Assembly: GCF_028686475.1 (NCBI RefSeq)
Contig: NZ_JAQUCA010000010.1
Coordinates: 1-64,000, forward strand
DNA from: Giesbergeria sp.
GTDB taxonomy: Bacteria > Pseudomonadota > Gammaproteobacteria > Burkholderiales > Burkholderiaceae_C
Direction: 5' to 3'
Length of the DNA stretch: 64,000 nt
Shown one piece after another: positions 1 to 7,766 of this stretch (positions are counted from its first letter, which is position 1; each line of letters opens with the position of its first letter). Under the pieces are notes generated by a model. The model had not been told where the DNA came from, made no database searches, and saw nothing but the letters and a program-made list of their open reading frames with translations. Both the position numbers and the translations under genes were made by a program.

Positions 1-1
1 C

Positions 2-124
2 ACTCGGTTTACTCCCTACAAGGAAGTACGTCAAATCCTGCTGGCACGTTCTCCGGCGCTACTGAGCGTCAATCGGCTTGAGTTGGGTGCGCAAGCACGT
101 CAACCAAGTGCGGATAAATCGTGA
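2..124 (+). CDS. C-terminal end of an unidentified protein (5' end outside window)
   Basis: An open frame enters from the left edge and stops at TGA 122-124, giving the last 40 residues of a protein. The visible part begins TRFTPYKEVRQILLARSPAL and ends in a polar tail (QPSADKS). No motif identifies the family. The stop lies 29 bases before the next plus-strand gene, so the two could be co-transcribed. The other two plus-strand frames close earlier, at about 63 and 81. A chance open frame of this length is possible. Confidence 0.45.
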   Translation, partial: TRFTPYKEVRQILLARSPALLSVNRLELGAQARQPSADKS

Positions 125-153
125 ATAGTTTTGATTAGCTTTTTACGAGCAGT

Positions 154-717
154 ATGCCCATGCGTGTGCTGAACATTTCTTTCTCTGTCGCGGTGACCAG
201 TTTGTGCAGTGCGCTGTTGCTGAGCGCTTGCACCGGCCCGCGCACCAAAGTGCTGGGGCCGCAAGAGAGTTTCGCTTCCGTCACCACCTATTCACGGCTG
301 TTTGATGCCACGCCAGCACAAACCTGCGAGGCCGCGCGGCGCGCCCTGCTCAGCCAAGGCTACATCATCGAAACCAGCAACCCCGAGCTGATTGAAGGCA
401 AAAAGAATTTTCAGCCCAATGGCGACACCCATTTGCAAATGCTGATTCGGGTGGTGTGCGTGCCCGAAGGCAGCGCTGGCAATATCAGCTTGGGCTTTGT
501 TACGGCGGTGCAAGACAGCTACACCCTGAAAAAAATCAACAACTCGGCCAGTTTAGGCGTGGGGGGGGTTGGCTCGGTGTCTTTGCCATTTACCTCGGGC
601 GGCGAATCGCTGGTCAAGGTAGGCAGCCAAACCATTGCCGCCGATAGCTTTTACGACAGCTTTTTTGATTTGGTCAAACGCTACCTGCTGGACAACACCA
701 CACCCAATGCAGATTGA
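154..717 (+). CDS. DUF2242 family lipoprotein
   Basis: A 187-residue exported protein. Residues 1-26 form a lipoprotein signal peptide with lipobox LLSAC, so Cys26 should be lipidated and the protein anchored to a membrane. The mature part starts with a short linker and then resembles DUF2242 proteins of Burkholderiales: a TPAQTCEAARRALLSQGY helix followed by strands, and a Gly/Ser-rich stretch (LGVGGVGSVSLPF) at about residues 135-147. No catalytic residues are visible and the molecular role is unknown. The stop is 6 bases from the stop of convergent murB. ATG at 160 is an alternative start two codons in. Confidence 0.8.
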   Translation: MPMRVLNISFSVAVTSLCSALLLSACTGPRTKVLGPQESFASVTTYSRLFDATPAQTCEAARRALLSQGYIIETSNPELIEGKKNFQPNGDTHLQMLIRVVCVPEGSAGNISLGFVTAVQDSYTLKKINNSASLGVGGVGSVSLPFTSGGESLVKVGSQTIAADSFYDSFFDLVKRYLLDNTTPNAD

Positions 718-723
718 GTTTTC

Positions 724-1794
724 TTAAACCACCAGCGGCTCGGGTTCTAGGCGGATACCAAAACGCTCATAGACGCTGGTTTGAATCGCTTTGGCCAGCG
801 TCATGACCTCGCCGCCGGTCACGCTGTTGTCACCTTGGCCCCGATTCACCAGCACCAGCGCCTGTTTTTCATAAACCCCAGCCTTGCCCACGCTCTTGCC
901 TTTCCAGCCGCAGGCATCAATCATCCAGCCAGCGGCCAGTTTGATGCTGCCGTCGGGCATCGGGTAATGCACAATTTTCGGGTCGCGCGCGATGATGTCT
1001 TGGCATTGCTCCGGCGTGACGGTCGGGTTTTTGAAAAAACTACCCGCATTGCCGATGATGGCCGGGTCGGGCAATTTGGCGCGCCGAATCTCACACACCC
1101 AGTCAAAAATTTGCTGTGGTGTTGGTGGAGCCTCGGCCTCAGCGGCGCGGCGTTGCAGCTCTACATAGCCCAATTCGGGCTTCCAAGGTTTGGGCAGACG
1201 CAAACGCACCCGCGTGATGATGGCCCGCCCGGCCAAGCCCATGCCACGCGGCAGGTCGTCGGTGCTGCTGCCTTGGGCCGGGGGGTGTTTGAACACCGAA
1301 TCGCGGTAGCCAAAGGCACACTGCGCCGCATCCAAGGTAAAGGTTTGGCCGGTCAGCATGTCAAAAGCCTCCAATGACTCAAAACGGTCTTGCAGCTCCA
1401 CCCCATAGGCACCAATGTTTTGCACCGGCGCGGCCCCGACGGTGCCCGGAATCAAGGCCATGTTTTCTAAGCCCGGCCAGCCTTGGGCCACAGTCCACGC
1501 CACCACATCGTGCCAAGACTCGCCCGCACCGGCTTCTACAATCCAAGCACGCTGCGTCTCTTGCCACAAGCGACGGCCCCGGATTTCCATTTTTAACACC
1601 ACCGGCTCCACATCGCCGGTAAAGACGATATTGCTGCCACCGCCCAGCGCCAGCCACGGTTGTCGCCCCAGCAAGGGATGGGCGCGCAGCGCCTGCAAAT
1701 CATCCACACTACGCACGCGCAGCAGGGTTTGGGCACGGGCCAAGATGCCAAAGGTGTTGCAAGGCTGTAAGGAAACGTTTTTCTCGACTAACAT
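724..1794 (-). CDS. murB: UDP-N-acetylenolpyruvoylglucosamine reductase MurB
   Basis: Cytoplasmic FAD enzyme that reduces UDP-GlcNAc-enolpyruvate to UDP-MurNAc with NADPH, the second committed step of peptidoglycan synthesis. The 356 residues match type I MurB length. Visible motifs: NTFG near the N-terminus, the FAD-binding LGGGSNIVF, IPGTVGAAPVQNIGAYG, GYRDSVFK with the conserved Arg, GNAGSFFKNP with the catalytic Ser that protonates the flavin-reduced intermediate, and a C-terminal Glu (RLEPEPL) at the usual acid position. It is divergent from yajQ across 74 bases and convergent with the DUF2242 gene. Confidence 0.96.
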   Translation of the reverse strand: MLVEKNVSLQPCNTFGILARAQTLLRVRSVDDLQALRAHPLLGRQPWLALGGGSNIVFTGDVEPVVLKMEIRGRRLWQETQRAWIVEAGAGESWHDVVAWTVAQGWPGLENMALIPGTVGAAPVQNIGAYGVELQDRFESLEAFDMLTGQTFTLDAAQCAFGYRDSVFKHPPAQGSSTDDLPRGMGLAGRAIITRVRLRLPKPWKPELGYVELQRRAAEAEAPPTPQQIFDWVCEIRRAKLPDPAIIGNAGSFFKNPTVTPEQCQDIIARDPKIVHYPMPDGSIKLAAGWMIDACGWKGKSVGKAGVYEKQALVLVNRGQGDNSVTGGEVMTLAKAIQTSVYERFGIRLEPEPLVV

Positions 1795-1868
1795 TGCCCG
1801 GATTGTCGCACTGGCCTGTTCGGGCCTTGCACCCCTGTGCGGCAGCTGTTTTTTGAAAGACCCTGACC

Positions 1869-2354
1869 ATGCCCTCCTTTGATACCGTTTGTGAAGCTGA
1901 TTTTGTTGAAGTAAAAAACGCCGTGGACAACGCGGCCAAAGAAATTGGCACCCGCTTTGACTTTAAGGGCACCTCTGCCGGCATCGAGCTGAAAGACAAA
2001 GAAATCACCCTGTTTGGCGATGCCGAGTTCCAATTGCAACAGGTAGAAGACCTGCTACGCAACAAACTGACCAAGCGCAACGTCGATGTGCGTTTTTTAG
2101 ACATTGGCAAGCCGCAAAAAGTCGGCGGCGACAAGGTCAAGCAAGTCATCAAGGTGCGTAATGGCATCGAGAGCGAGTTGGCCAAAAAGCTACAAAAGCT
2201 GATTAAAGAAAGCAAGCTCAAGCTGCAAGCGGCCATCCAAGACGACAAAGTGCGCGTCACGGGCACCAAACGCGACGATTTACAAGCAGCAATGGCTTTG
2301 ATTCGCAAAGATATTGCCGATATGCCCTTGTCGTTCAACAACTTCCGCGATTAA
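1869..2354 (+). CDS. yajQ: YajQ family nucleotide-binding protein
   Basis: 161 residues, the standard length of the YajQ/DUF520 family. It opens with MPSFD, the family's typical start, and carries [12 protein letters not shown], the [11 protein letters not shown] segment and the C-terminal [10 protein letters not shown] signature. Family members form two ferredoxin-like folds and bind nucleotides; some bind cyclic di-GMP and act in virulence or phage development. The exact role here cannot be read from sequence. It is divergent from murB and is followed 24 bases later by the protease gene. Diguanylate cyclase genes elsewhere in the window would be consistent with c-di-GMP signalling but do not prove a link. 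Confidence 0.95.
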   Translation: MPSFDTVCEADFVEVKNAVDNAAKEIGTRFDFKGTSAGIELKDKEITLFGDAEFQLQQVEDLLRNKLTKRNVDVRFLDIGKPQKVGGDKVKQVIKVRNGIESELAKKLQKLIKESKLKLQAAIQDDKVRVTGTKRDDLQAAMALIRKDIADMPLSFNNFRD

Positions 2355-2378
2355 ACCGATTTTTTTGCTTGCTACGCC

Positions 2379-3035
2379 ATGCCCTTTATGCCCGCTCTTG
2401 CCGCTCCTTTACTGATGGCCACCCTGTTGGCGTTCACTGGCTCCTTGGCCAAGGCCCAAGCCGTAGCCTTGAGTGGTGTGTTGGGCAGTAAAGCGCTGTT
2501 GGTGGTGGGCAGCAATGCACCGCGCGCCGTGGCTGTGGGCGAAACACACCAAGGTGTGCGTGTGCTGTCGGTGGGCAAAGACGAGGCCGTGGTCGAGGTG
2601 CAAGGCCAGCGCAGCACCTTGCAGCTGGGCCAAGCCCCTGTGAATGTGCGCGGCAGCAGCGGCAGCGGCCAGCGCGTGGTGTTGATGGCCGATACCCGAG
2701 GGCATTTTGTGCAGCAGGGGCAAATCAACGGCCAGTCTATGTCGTTCATGGTGGATACCGGCGCTTCTACCATCGCCATCGGACAGGCCCAAGCGCAGCG
2801 TTTGGGTTTGGACTACCGCAGTGGCCAGCCGGTGCGTATGAACACCGCCAACGGCGTGGCCCAAGGCTGGCGCTTGCACCTTGATAGCGTGCGCCTAGGT
2901 GAAGTGCAAATAACGGGCTTAGAAGCCGTGATTACCCCCCAGCCGATGCCGCATGTGTTGCTGGGCAACAATTTTCTCAATTATTTTCAGATGACCCGCA
3001 CCCCAGACCAGATGGTGCTAGAAAAGCGCCGTTGA
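2379..3035 (+). CDS. Retropepsin-like aspartic protease, exported
   Basis: A 218-residue protein with an N-terminal hydrophobic signal (about residues 4-24, ending KAQA) and a C-terminal clan AA aspartic protease domain (about 105-215) of the TIGR02281 type. The catalytic triad is visible as Asp126-Thr-Gly in FMVDTGAST, preceded by the flap-like GHFVQQGQINGQSM region and followed by the second hydrophobic motif HVLLGNNFL. Such single-domain enzymes work as dimers, probably in the periplasm. The substrate is unknown. ATG at 2388 is a possible alternative start. The next gene starts 13 bases downstream, suggesting co-transcription. Confidence 0.88.
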   Translation: MPFMPALAAPLLMATLLAFTGSLAKAQAVALSGVLGSKALLVVGSNAPRAVAVGETHQGVRVLSVGKDEAVVEVQGQRSTLQLGQAPVNVRGSSGSGQRVVLMADTRGHFVQQGQINGQSMSFMVDTGASTIAIGQAQAQRLGLDYRSGQPVRMNTANGVAQGWRLHLDSVRLGEVQITGLEAVITPQPMPHVLLGNNFLNYFQMTRTPDQMVLEKRR

Positions 3036-3048
3036 GTGCCTGCCTGTC

Positions 3049-4062
3049 ATGAATTCCAGAGCCGTACAGCACCGTCCAGCCCAAGACGAAGAATACGAAG
3101 ATTTGTTGGGCCTGTGGGCCGATTTAGAGTCGGCCCTATCGGTGCTGTTGGCACATCCGCTACAAGTACGCAATTTTGCCGCCAAGGTGCGCCAGTGCGA
3201 CCGTTGGTTGCAAGACTTGGTGGCACACGATATTGATGCCGCGCTCTACTTGATGTTCCAGTTGGCCTCGACTTCCACCGTGGGTTATAGCACCTCACAC
3301 GCGCTGGTGTGCGCCACCTTGTGCCACATCATGGCCGGTGAGTTGGCCTTGTCGCAGCGCGAGCGCAATGCCCTGGTGCGCGCCGCCCTGACCATGAACA
3401 TCGGCATGACAGCGCTGCAAGACGAATTGGCCAACCAGCACGAGCGCCCCAGTGCAGCGCAGCAGGAGGCCATTCGCAAGCACCCCGAAGAAGGCCAAGC
3501 GATTTTAGAACGCCTGTATGTGACCGACCACCTTTGGCTCGATGTGGTGGGGCAACACCATGTCAATCTACCCCAGCGCACCCCTTTGGCGGCCTTGGAA
3601 GAGCTAGACCGCCTCACGCGCGTCCTCAACACCATAGACCGCTACGCCGCCATGATCAGCCCGCGCCACAGCCGCCCTGGGCGCAGCACCACCGATTCGG
3701 TGCGCGCTTTGGTCGGCCCCGGCATTGACCAGCGTGATGAAGTGGGTTATCTGTTGGTACGCACGATTGGCCTGTGCCCACCGGGCACCTTTGTGCGCCT
3801 AGACAACGGCGACATTGCGATTGTGTTGCGCCGCAGCGACAAGGCCAATCTCCCCTTGGTTGCCAGCTTGGCCGATCGCAACGGCAAGCCTTACAGTCCG
3901 GCCAGGCTGCACCAAACCGCCGATAGCAAACCCAATATCCAATCGTCTTTGCCGCGTGCTGCCGTGACGATAGAACTCAACCACCGCACCATGATGCGCG
4001 TAGGCTTGTATGCCGCCCAACGCAGTATAGGCGTAGGTACTGGCAGCGTGGCGATACCCTAA
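3049..4062 (+). CDS. Degenerate HD-GYP-like domain protein
   Basis: 337 residues, cytoplasmic, no membrane segment. The central part (about residues 70-200) has the helical layout of HD-GYP phosphodiesterases: a His in STSHALVCATLCH, then AALTMNIG where functional enzymes have the metal-binding HDIGK, then KHPEEG and QHHVNLP where a GYP motif would normally follow. Loss of the HD and GYP residues argues against c-di-GMP hydrolysis; a binding or scaffold role is more likely. The C-terminal 100 residues (LCPPGTFVRLDNGDIAIVLR) form a small strand-rich domain often seen after HD-GYP modules. It lies 13 bases after the protease gene and is convergent with the CysB-type gene. Confidence 0.8.
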   Translation: MNSRAVQHRPAQDEEYEDLLGLWADLESALSVLLAHPLQVRNFAAKVRQCDRWLQDLVAHDIDAALYLMFQLASTSTVGYSTSHALVCATLCHIMAGELALSQRERNALVRAALTMNIGMTALQDELANQHERPSAAQQEAIRKHPEEGQAILERLYVTDHLWLDVVGQHHVNLPQRTPLAALEELDRLTRVLNTIDRYAAMISPRHSRPGRSTTDSVRALVGPGIDQRDEVGYLLVRTIGLCPPGTFVRLDNGDIAIVLRRSDKANLPLVASLADRNGKPYSPARLHQTADSKPNIQSSLPRAAVTIELNHRTMMRVGLYAAQRSIGVGTGSVAIP

Positions 4063-4066
4063 ACAC

Positions 4067-4089
4067 GGAGCGGATAGGCTCCTTTTTTT
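4067..4089 (+). terminator. Weak intrinsic terminator after the HD-GYP-like gene
   Basis: A 5-bp stem GGAGC/GCTCC with a 6-base loop is followed by seven T residues, 5 bases after the stop codon. The stem is short, so efficiency is uncertain, but the position between convergent genes fits. Confidence 0.5.
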
Positions 4090-4127
4090 GAAAAATTTTA
4101 TGCCCAACACGCCCTTTGAACCGCTTA

Positions 4128-5069
4128 TCACAATTCATAATCGTTCACATGCCCCGTCATGGCACGGGCTACCAAGTCACGGCTTAATCGGTCGCTGATG
4201 AGTTCGGCAAATTTATAGACAAAATTACGCAAATAAGCCCCGCGCTTGAACGCCACCCGCGCCACACTTTGGCCAAACAGGTGTCCTACCGGACGCACCA
4301 GCAAATCACCCACTGGGTCATCGCGCATCGCCATCTCGGCCACAATGCCTATGCCCAAGCCCAAACGCACGTAGGTTTTAATCACGTCCGAGTCAATCGC
4401 CTCTAAAGCGATGCGCGGTTGCAAACGGCGCGCCGCAAAGGCAGCATCAATCTTGCCACGCCCGGTGAAGGAAGGGTGGTAGGTAATCAGCGGCTCGTGG
4501 GCAATGTCTTCGATAGCGATACGTTCTTTTTGCGCCAAAGCATGGCCCGGTGGCAGCACCAGCACATGCTGCCATTCGTAGCAGGGCAAGGTCACCAGCT
4601 CGGGATAATCGGCCAATGATTCGGTGGCCATGCCAATCTCGGCCACCTCGTCAATCACCATGCGCGCCACTTGGTCGGGGGTGGTCTGGTGCAAACTGAC
4701 GTTGACCTTGGGATAAGCCTCGCGCAGGCGTGCCACCGGCAGTGGCAGCACATAACGCGCTTGGGTGTGCGTGGTGGCAATGCTGAGCGTGCCGTTGTCT
4801 TGGGCGCTGAATTGCTCGCCAATGCGTTTCAGGTTGCTCACTTCGCCCATGATCAGCTCAATGCTCCGCAGCACATGCAGGCCCGGCTCGGTGATGCGCT
4901 TGAGGCGCTTGCCGTGGCGGGCAAAAATCTCTACCCCCAGTTCTTCTTCCAGCTCAATAATGGCCTTAGACACCCCCGGTTGTGAGGTGTGCAGCGCCTT
5001 GGCAGCTTCGGTCAGGTTCAGGTTGCGGCGTGCAGCTTCTTGCACGAAGCGGAATTGATGCAAATTCAT
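4128..5069 (-). CDS. cysB: CysB-family LysR-type transcriptional regulator
   Basis: 313 residues. The N-terminal winged helix-turn-helix (about 1-60) begins MNLHQFRFVQEAARRNLNLT and contains LHTSQPGVSKAIIELEEELG, the CysB/Cbl signature rather than the general LysR one. The C-terminal effector domain (about 90-300) has TTHTQARYVLP, the sulfate/acetylserine-binding Thr region of CysB proteins, and GLGIGIVAEMA. Known relatives activate sulfate assimilation genes when O- or N-acetylserine is present. The small siroheme-type chelatase gene just upstream on the same strand fits a sulfur or siroheme connection, which is inference. CysB versus the paralogue Cbl cannot be settled here. Confidence 0.85.
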   Translation of the reverse strand: MNLHQFRFVQEAARRNLNLTEAAKALHTSQPGVSKAIIELEEELGVEIFARHGKRLKRITEPGLHVLRSIELIMGEVSNLKRIGEQFSAQDNGTLSIATTHTQARYVLPLPVARLREAYPKVNVSLHQTTPDQVARMVIDEVAEIGMATESLADYPELVTLPCYEWQHVLVLPPGHALAQKERIAIEDIAHEPLITYHPSFTGRGKIDAAFAARRLQPRIALEAIDSDVIKTYVRLGLGIGIVAEMAMRDDPVGDLLVRPVGHLFGQSVARVAFKRGAYLRNFVYKFAELISDRLSRDLVARAMTGHVNDYEL

Positions 5070-5133
5070 ATCAAATTTCTTATAAAGAATTGCATCATTA
5101 TGGACTATTGGTCTATAAAAGACCGCGCAAGGG

Positions 5134-5514
5134 TTATGGCACCGGGAGCGTGCAGGCGATTTCGGCCATCAGGGCGGTCAGGCGTGGCTGCTCGCCGATG
5201 GCGGGTTGCACTGTCAGGGCGATGTTGGGGTGGGCGGCGCGCAAGGCGGCTACCAGCTGCGGCAGGTCTTCGCGGGCGTGTTTGCCGGTGCCCAAAAACA
5301 TCGGCACCACGGTGATAGCGCGCAGGCCCTGTGCGTGCAGTTGCTGCACGGCGTGGGCCAAATCGGGCTGACAGCACTCCAAATAGGCACAACAGGCCAA
5401 CACCTGCGGCTGGGTGGCGGCGATGTGCGCGCACACCGCTTCTATCGGTAAACACCACAGCGGATCGCGCGAGCCGTGGGCAAACAAAATAACACCGTGG
5501 GTCCAAGTAGTCAT
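5134..5514 (-). CDS. Small CbiX/SirB-type chelatase protein
   Basis: 126 residues from the start MTTWTHGVILFAHGSRD; a longer frame reaches upstream to 5571 but would overlap the end of lptG. The FAHGSRD motif supplies the metal-binding His of the short CbiX (CbiXS)/SirB chelatases, and TVVPMFLGTGKHAREDLP supplies the second conserved segment with Gly, Lys-His and acidic residues. These proteins insert Co or Fe into sirohydrochlorin; short versions act as homodimers. Siroheme is the cofactor of sulfite reductase, so the position upstream of a CysB-type gene is coherent. It may be co-transcribed with lptG, 31 bases away. Confidence 0.8.
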   Translation of the reverse strand: MTTWTHGVILFAHGSRDPLWCLPIEAVCAHIAATQPQVLACCAYLECCQPDLAHAVQQLHAQGLRAITVVPMFLGTGKHAREDLPQLVAALRAAHPNIALTVQPAIGEQPRLTALMAEIACTLPVP

Positions 5515-5545
5515 AAACACCAAGCACAAGAAGTGCGCCGCACCC

Positions 5546-6649
5546 TCAACGGCGCAACACCAACCAAGCAAAAGCAGCCAAGGACAACAGCGAATACAGC
5601 AAGCCCGGAATCGCTGCCGCTAACCACGGTGCCCAATGCTGCAAACTGCCGACAAAGCCAAACACGTTGTTGAGCAAAAAGAAGCTGATGCCCGCCATCA
5701 CGCCACCAAACACATAACTGGCAATGCCACCCGAGCGGAAATGCAGGTAAGCAAACGGCAGCGCCAGCACCACCATCACCAAGCAGCTCAAGGGGTAAAA
5801 CACCTTGCGCCAAAACTCGATTTCGTAGCGCTGCGCTGCTTGGCCGTTGGCCTCTAAGTGGCGGATGTATTGAAACAGGTCAATCGTGGCCATGCGGTCG
5901 GGTTTGAGTACCGCAGCCGCCACCATATCGGCACTGATTTGGGTTTTCCAGTGCCATTGTGGCCATTGCAAATGTTCTATGCGCGCTGGTGCCTCTGGGG
6001 CGGTCCAGTGGTAGCTGGTGTGGTCTATTTGCTGCAACAACCAGCCCCCTTCTGGCACGAATTGGGCGTGTGCAACATGGGTACGCGCCACCATGCGCCC
6101 TTGGGGGTCAAAGGCAAACAAGCGCAAATCCAACATTTGCCCTTCTGCCCCAAGCGCCCGCACATTGACGACAAAAGAAACCTCGCCTTGGGTTTCGCGC
6201 AGCCACGCGCCAGTGGCCCCGGTGCTAATCACCCCCCGGTATTTTGCTTTGACCAGCTGGGCCGCCCGGTCGGCCAGTGGGGCCAGATAATCCCCCACGG
6301 CAAAGGTCAGTACAACAAAAAATCCGCCCAAGGCCAGCAAGGTACGCAAAGCGCGCCACGGCCCCAAGCCGCTGGTTCGCATGATGGTGAACTCGGAGCT
6401 TTGTGCCAGCCTTGCCATCACAAAGATGGTGCCAATCAGTACCGTAATCGGTAGCAGCTCGTACAAATGATTGGGCAGCGCCAAAGCGATATACAACAAC
6501 GCATGGCGAAGTTGGTAACCGGGGCTACGACCGACCCAGCGCAGCTCATCGACCAAATCGAAAAAGAAAAACAGCGCCAAAAAGCCCAGTGTGACAAACG
6601 CCACGGCGGCCAGCACTTCGCGGTAAATCAAACGGCGAATAGTTTTCAT
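5546..6649 (-). CDS. lptG: LPS export ABC permease LptG
   Basis: 367 residues. With LptF and LptB it forms the inner-membrane LptB2FG ABC transporter that extracts lipopolysaccharide and drives it along the LptC/A bridge. The sequence has paired N-terminal membrane helices (AAVAFVTLGFLALFFFFDLVDE and further hydrophobic stretches to about residue 110), a periplasmic beta-jellyroll (about 130-265), and C-terminal helices (about 270-365). SSEFTIMRTSGLGPWRAL is the coupling-helix region contacting LptB. The start MKTIRRLIYRE is chosen because its ATG overlaps the lptF stop (ATGA), although the frame stays open farther upstream. Confidence 0.95.
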   Translation of the reverse strand: MKTIRRLIYREVLAAVAFVTLGFLALFFFFDLVDELRWVGRSPGYQLRHALLYIALALPNHLYELLPITVLIGTIFVMARLAQSSEFTIMRTSGLGPWRALRTLLALGGFFVVLTFAVGDYLAPLADRAAQLVKAKYRGVISTGATGAWLRETQGEVSFVVNVRALGAEGQMLDLRLFAFDPQGRMVARTHVAHAQFVPEGGWLLQQIDHTSYHWTAPEAPARIEHLQWPQWHWKTQISADMVAAAVLKPDRMATIDLFQYIRHLEANGQAAQRYEIEFWRKVFYPLSCLVMVVLALPFAYLHFRSGGIASYVFGGVMAGISFFLLNNVFGFVGSLQHWAPWLAAAIPGLLYSLLSLAAFAWLVLRR

Positions 6650-7743
6650 GCAGCGCTCCGACGCTGCCACCACTGGCGCGGGCTCCAATGGTAGTGGCGC
6701 ATCGTCAACCACAGCCCCGCCAATGCCAGCGTACTGCCGTGCAGCAGTAACAGAAAATGCGGCAAACTGACCCGGCCCACCGCCACCCAACTTTGGCCTA
6801 AATTCAGCAGGTTGTAATACACAATAAAGGTAAACAGTGCCAACATCAGGTTGCCACTTTGGCTGGCGCGTGGGTTCACGCTGGCCAGCGCCAGCGCCAG
6901 TAGCACAAAGTTCAGGCCCGCGAAAACCAGCCCCAAGCGCCAACCCAATTCGGCTAGATGCAGCGGGGTAGGCTCGGCCCACAATTGGGCGGTGCTACGG
7001 GTTTTGAGTGGCTCTGCCCCAGCAGCACTATCTGCCGTGCTGGTGCCGATGCGGGTGCCATACTCCATAAATTGGCTGATTTTGCTGCCCGGCTGCTGGG
7101 TAAAGGTCTCGACACGCTGGCCGTGGCTCAAAACCACCATTCGCTCGCCCTCGCGCACCTCCACCTTGGCACTTTGGGCCGACGTAATGGATTCGCCTTG
7201 GGCATCGGTAGTGGCTATAAACACTTTGCTGGCCACATCGCCAGCGGTGCTATCGCGGTCAATAAAAAAGACGCGGCGGCCATTGGCTGATTCTTGGAAC
7301 TCGCCCGGTGCAATGCGGTCAATGTCGCTGCGCTGCTCATACTGCACCCTGAGGGTCTGAATTTGCTGATTGGCCCAAGGCCAGACCAGCAAAGCCAACA
7401 AGGCAATCGCCAACAACACCGGCCAAGCAAAACGCAACAGCGGCCCCAAAAAGTTGAACAGCCCCCGGCCACTGGCAAACCAAATGACCATTTCGCTGTC
7501 GCGGTACATGCGCGACAAGGTGCTGACAATAGCGACAAACAGGCACAAACTCAGCAGCGTGGGCAACTGCCCGAGTACGGTAAAGCCCATGACCAGCATC
7601 ACATCCGAAGGACTGACATTGCCGCGTGCGGCCTGACCCAAGGTGCGAATCAGCATCATGGTCATCACCACCGTGACCAGCACCACTAAAGTAGCGCCAA
7701 AGCTGCGTGCCAGCTCTTTGCGGATAGATGAATCGAATAACAT
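6646..7743 (-). CDS. lptF: LPS export ABC permease LptF
   Basis: 365 residues, the partner permease of LptG. It begins MLFDSSIRKELARSFGAT, followed by a first membrane helix (LVVLVTVVMTMMLIRTLG), further helices to about residue 120 including the coupling segment DSEMVIWFASGRGLFNFL, a periplasmic jellyroll domain (about 130-265) and C-terminal helices ending in RQWWQRRSAA. The stop overlaps the lptG start by 4 bases, so translation is probably coupled. It is divergent from pepA: the lptF ATG and the pepA ATG are only 23 bases apart, so promoters must reach into the neighbouring coding regions. Confidence 0.95.
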   Translation of the reverse strand: MLFDSSIRKELARSFGATLVVLVTVVMTMMLIRTLGQAARGNVSPSDVMLVMGFTVLGQLPTLLSLCLFVAIVSTLSRMYRDSEMVIWFASGRGLFNFLGPLLRFAWPVLLAIALLALLVWPWANQQIQTLRVQYEQRSDIDRIAPGEFQESANGRRVFFIDRDSTAGDVASKVFIATTDAQGESITSAQSAKVEVREGERMVVLSHGQRVETFTQQPGSKISQFMEYGTRIGTSTADSAAGAEPLKTRSTAQLWAEPTPLHLAELGWRLGLVFAGLNFVLLALALASVNPRASQSGNLMLALFTFIVYYNLLNLGQSWVAVGRVSLPHFLLLLHGSTLALAGLWLTMRHYHWSPRQWWQRRSAA

Positions 7744-7766
7744 TGCTTCAAACGAAAAGGCGCATT

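Noticed and set aside
5858-6454. Plus-strand open frame of 198 codons opposite lptG
   Set aside because: Shadow of the permease gene; no features of its own.
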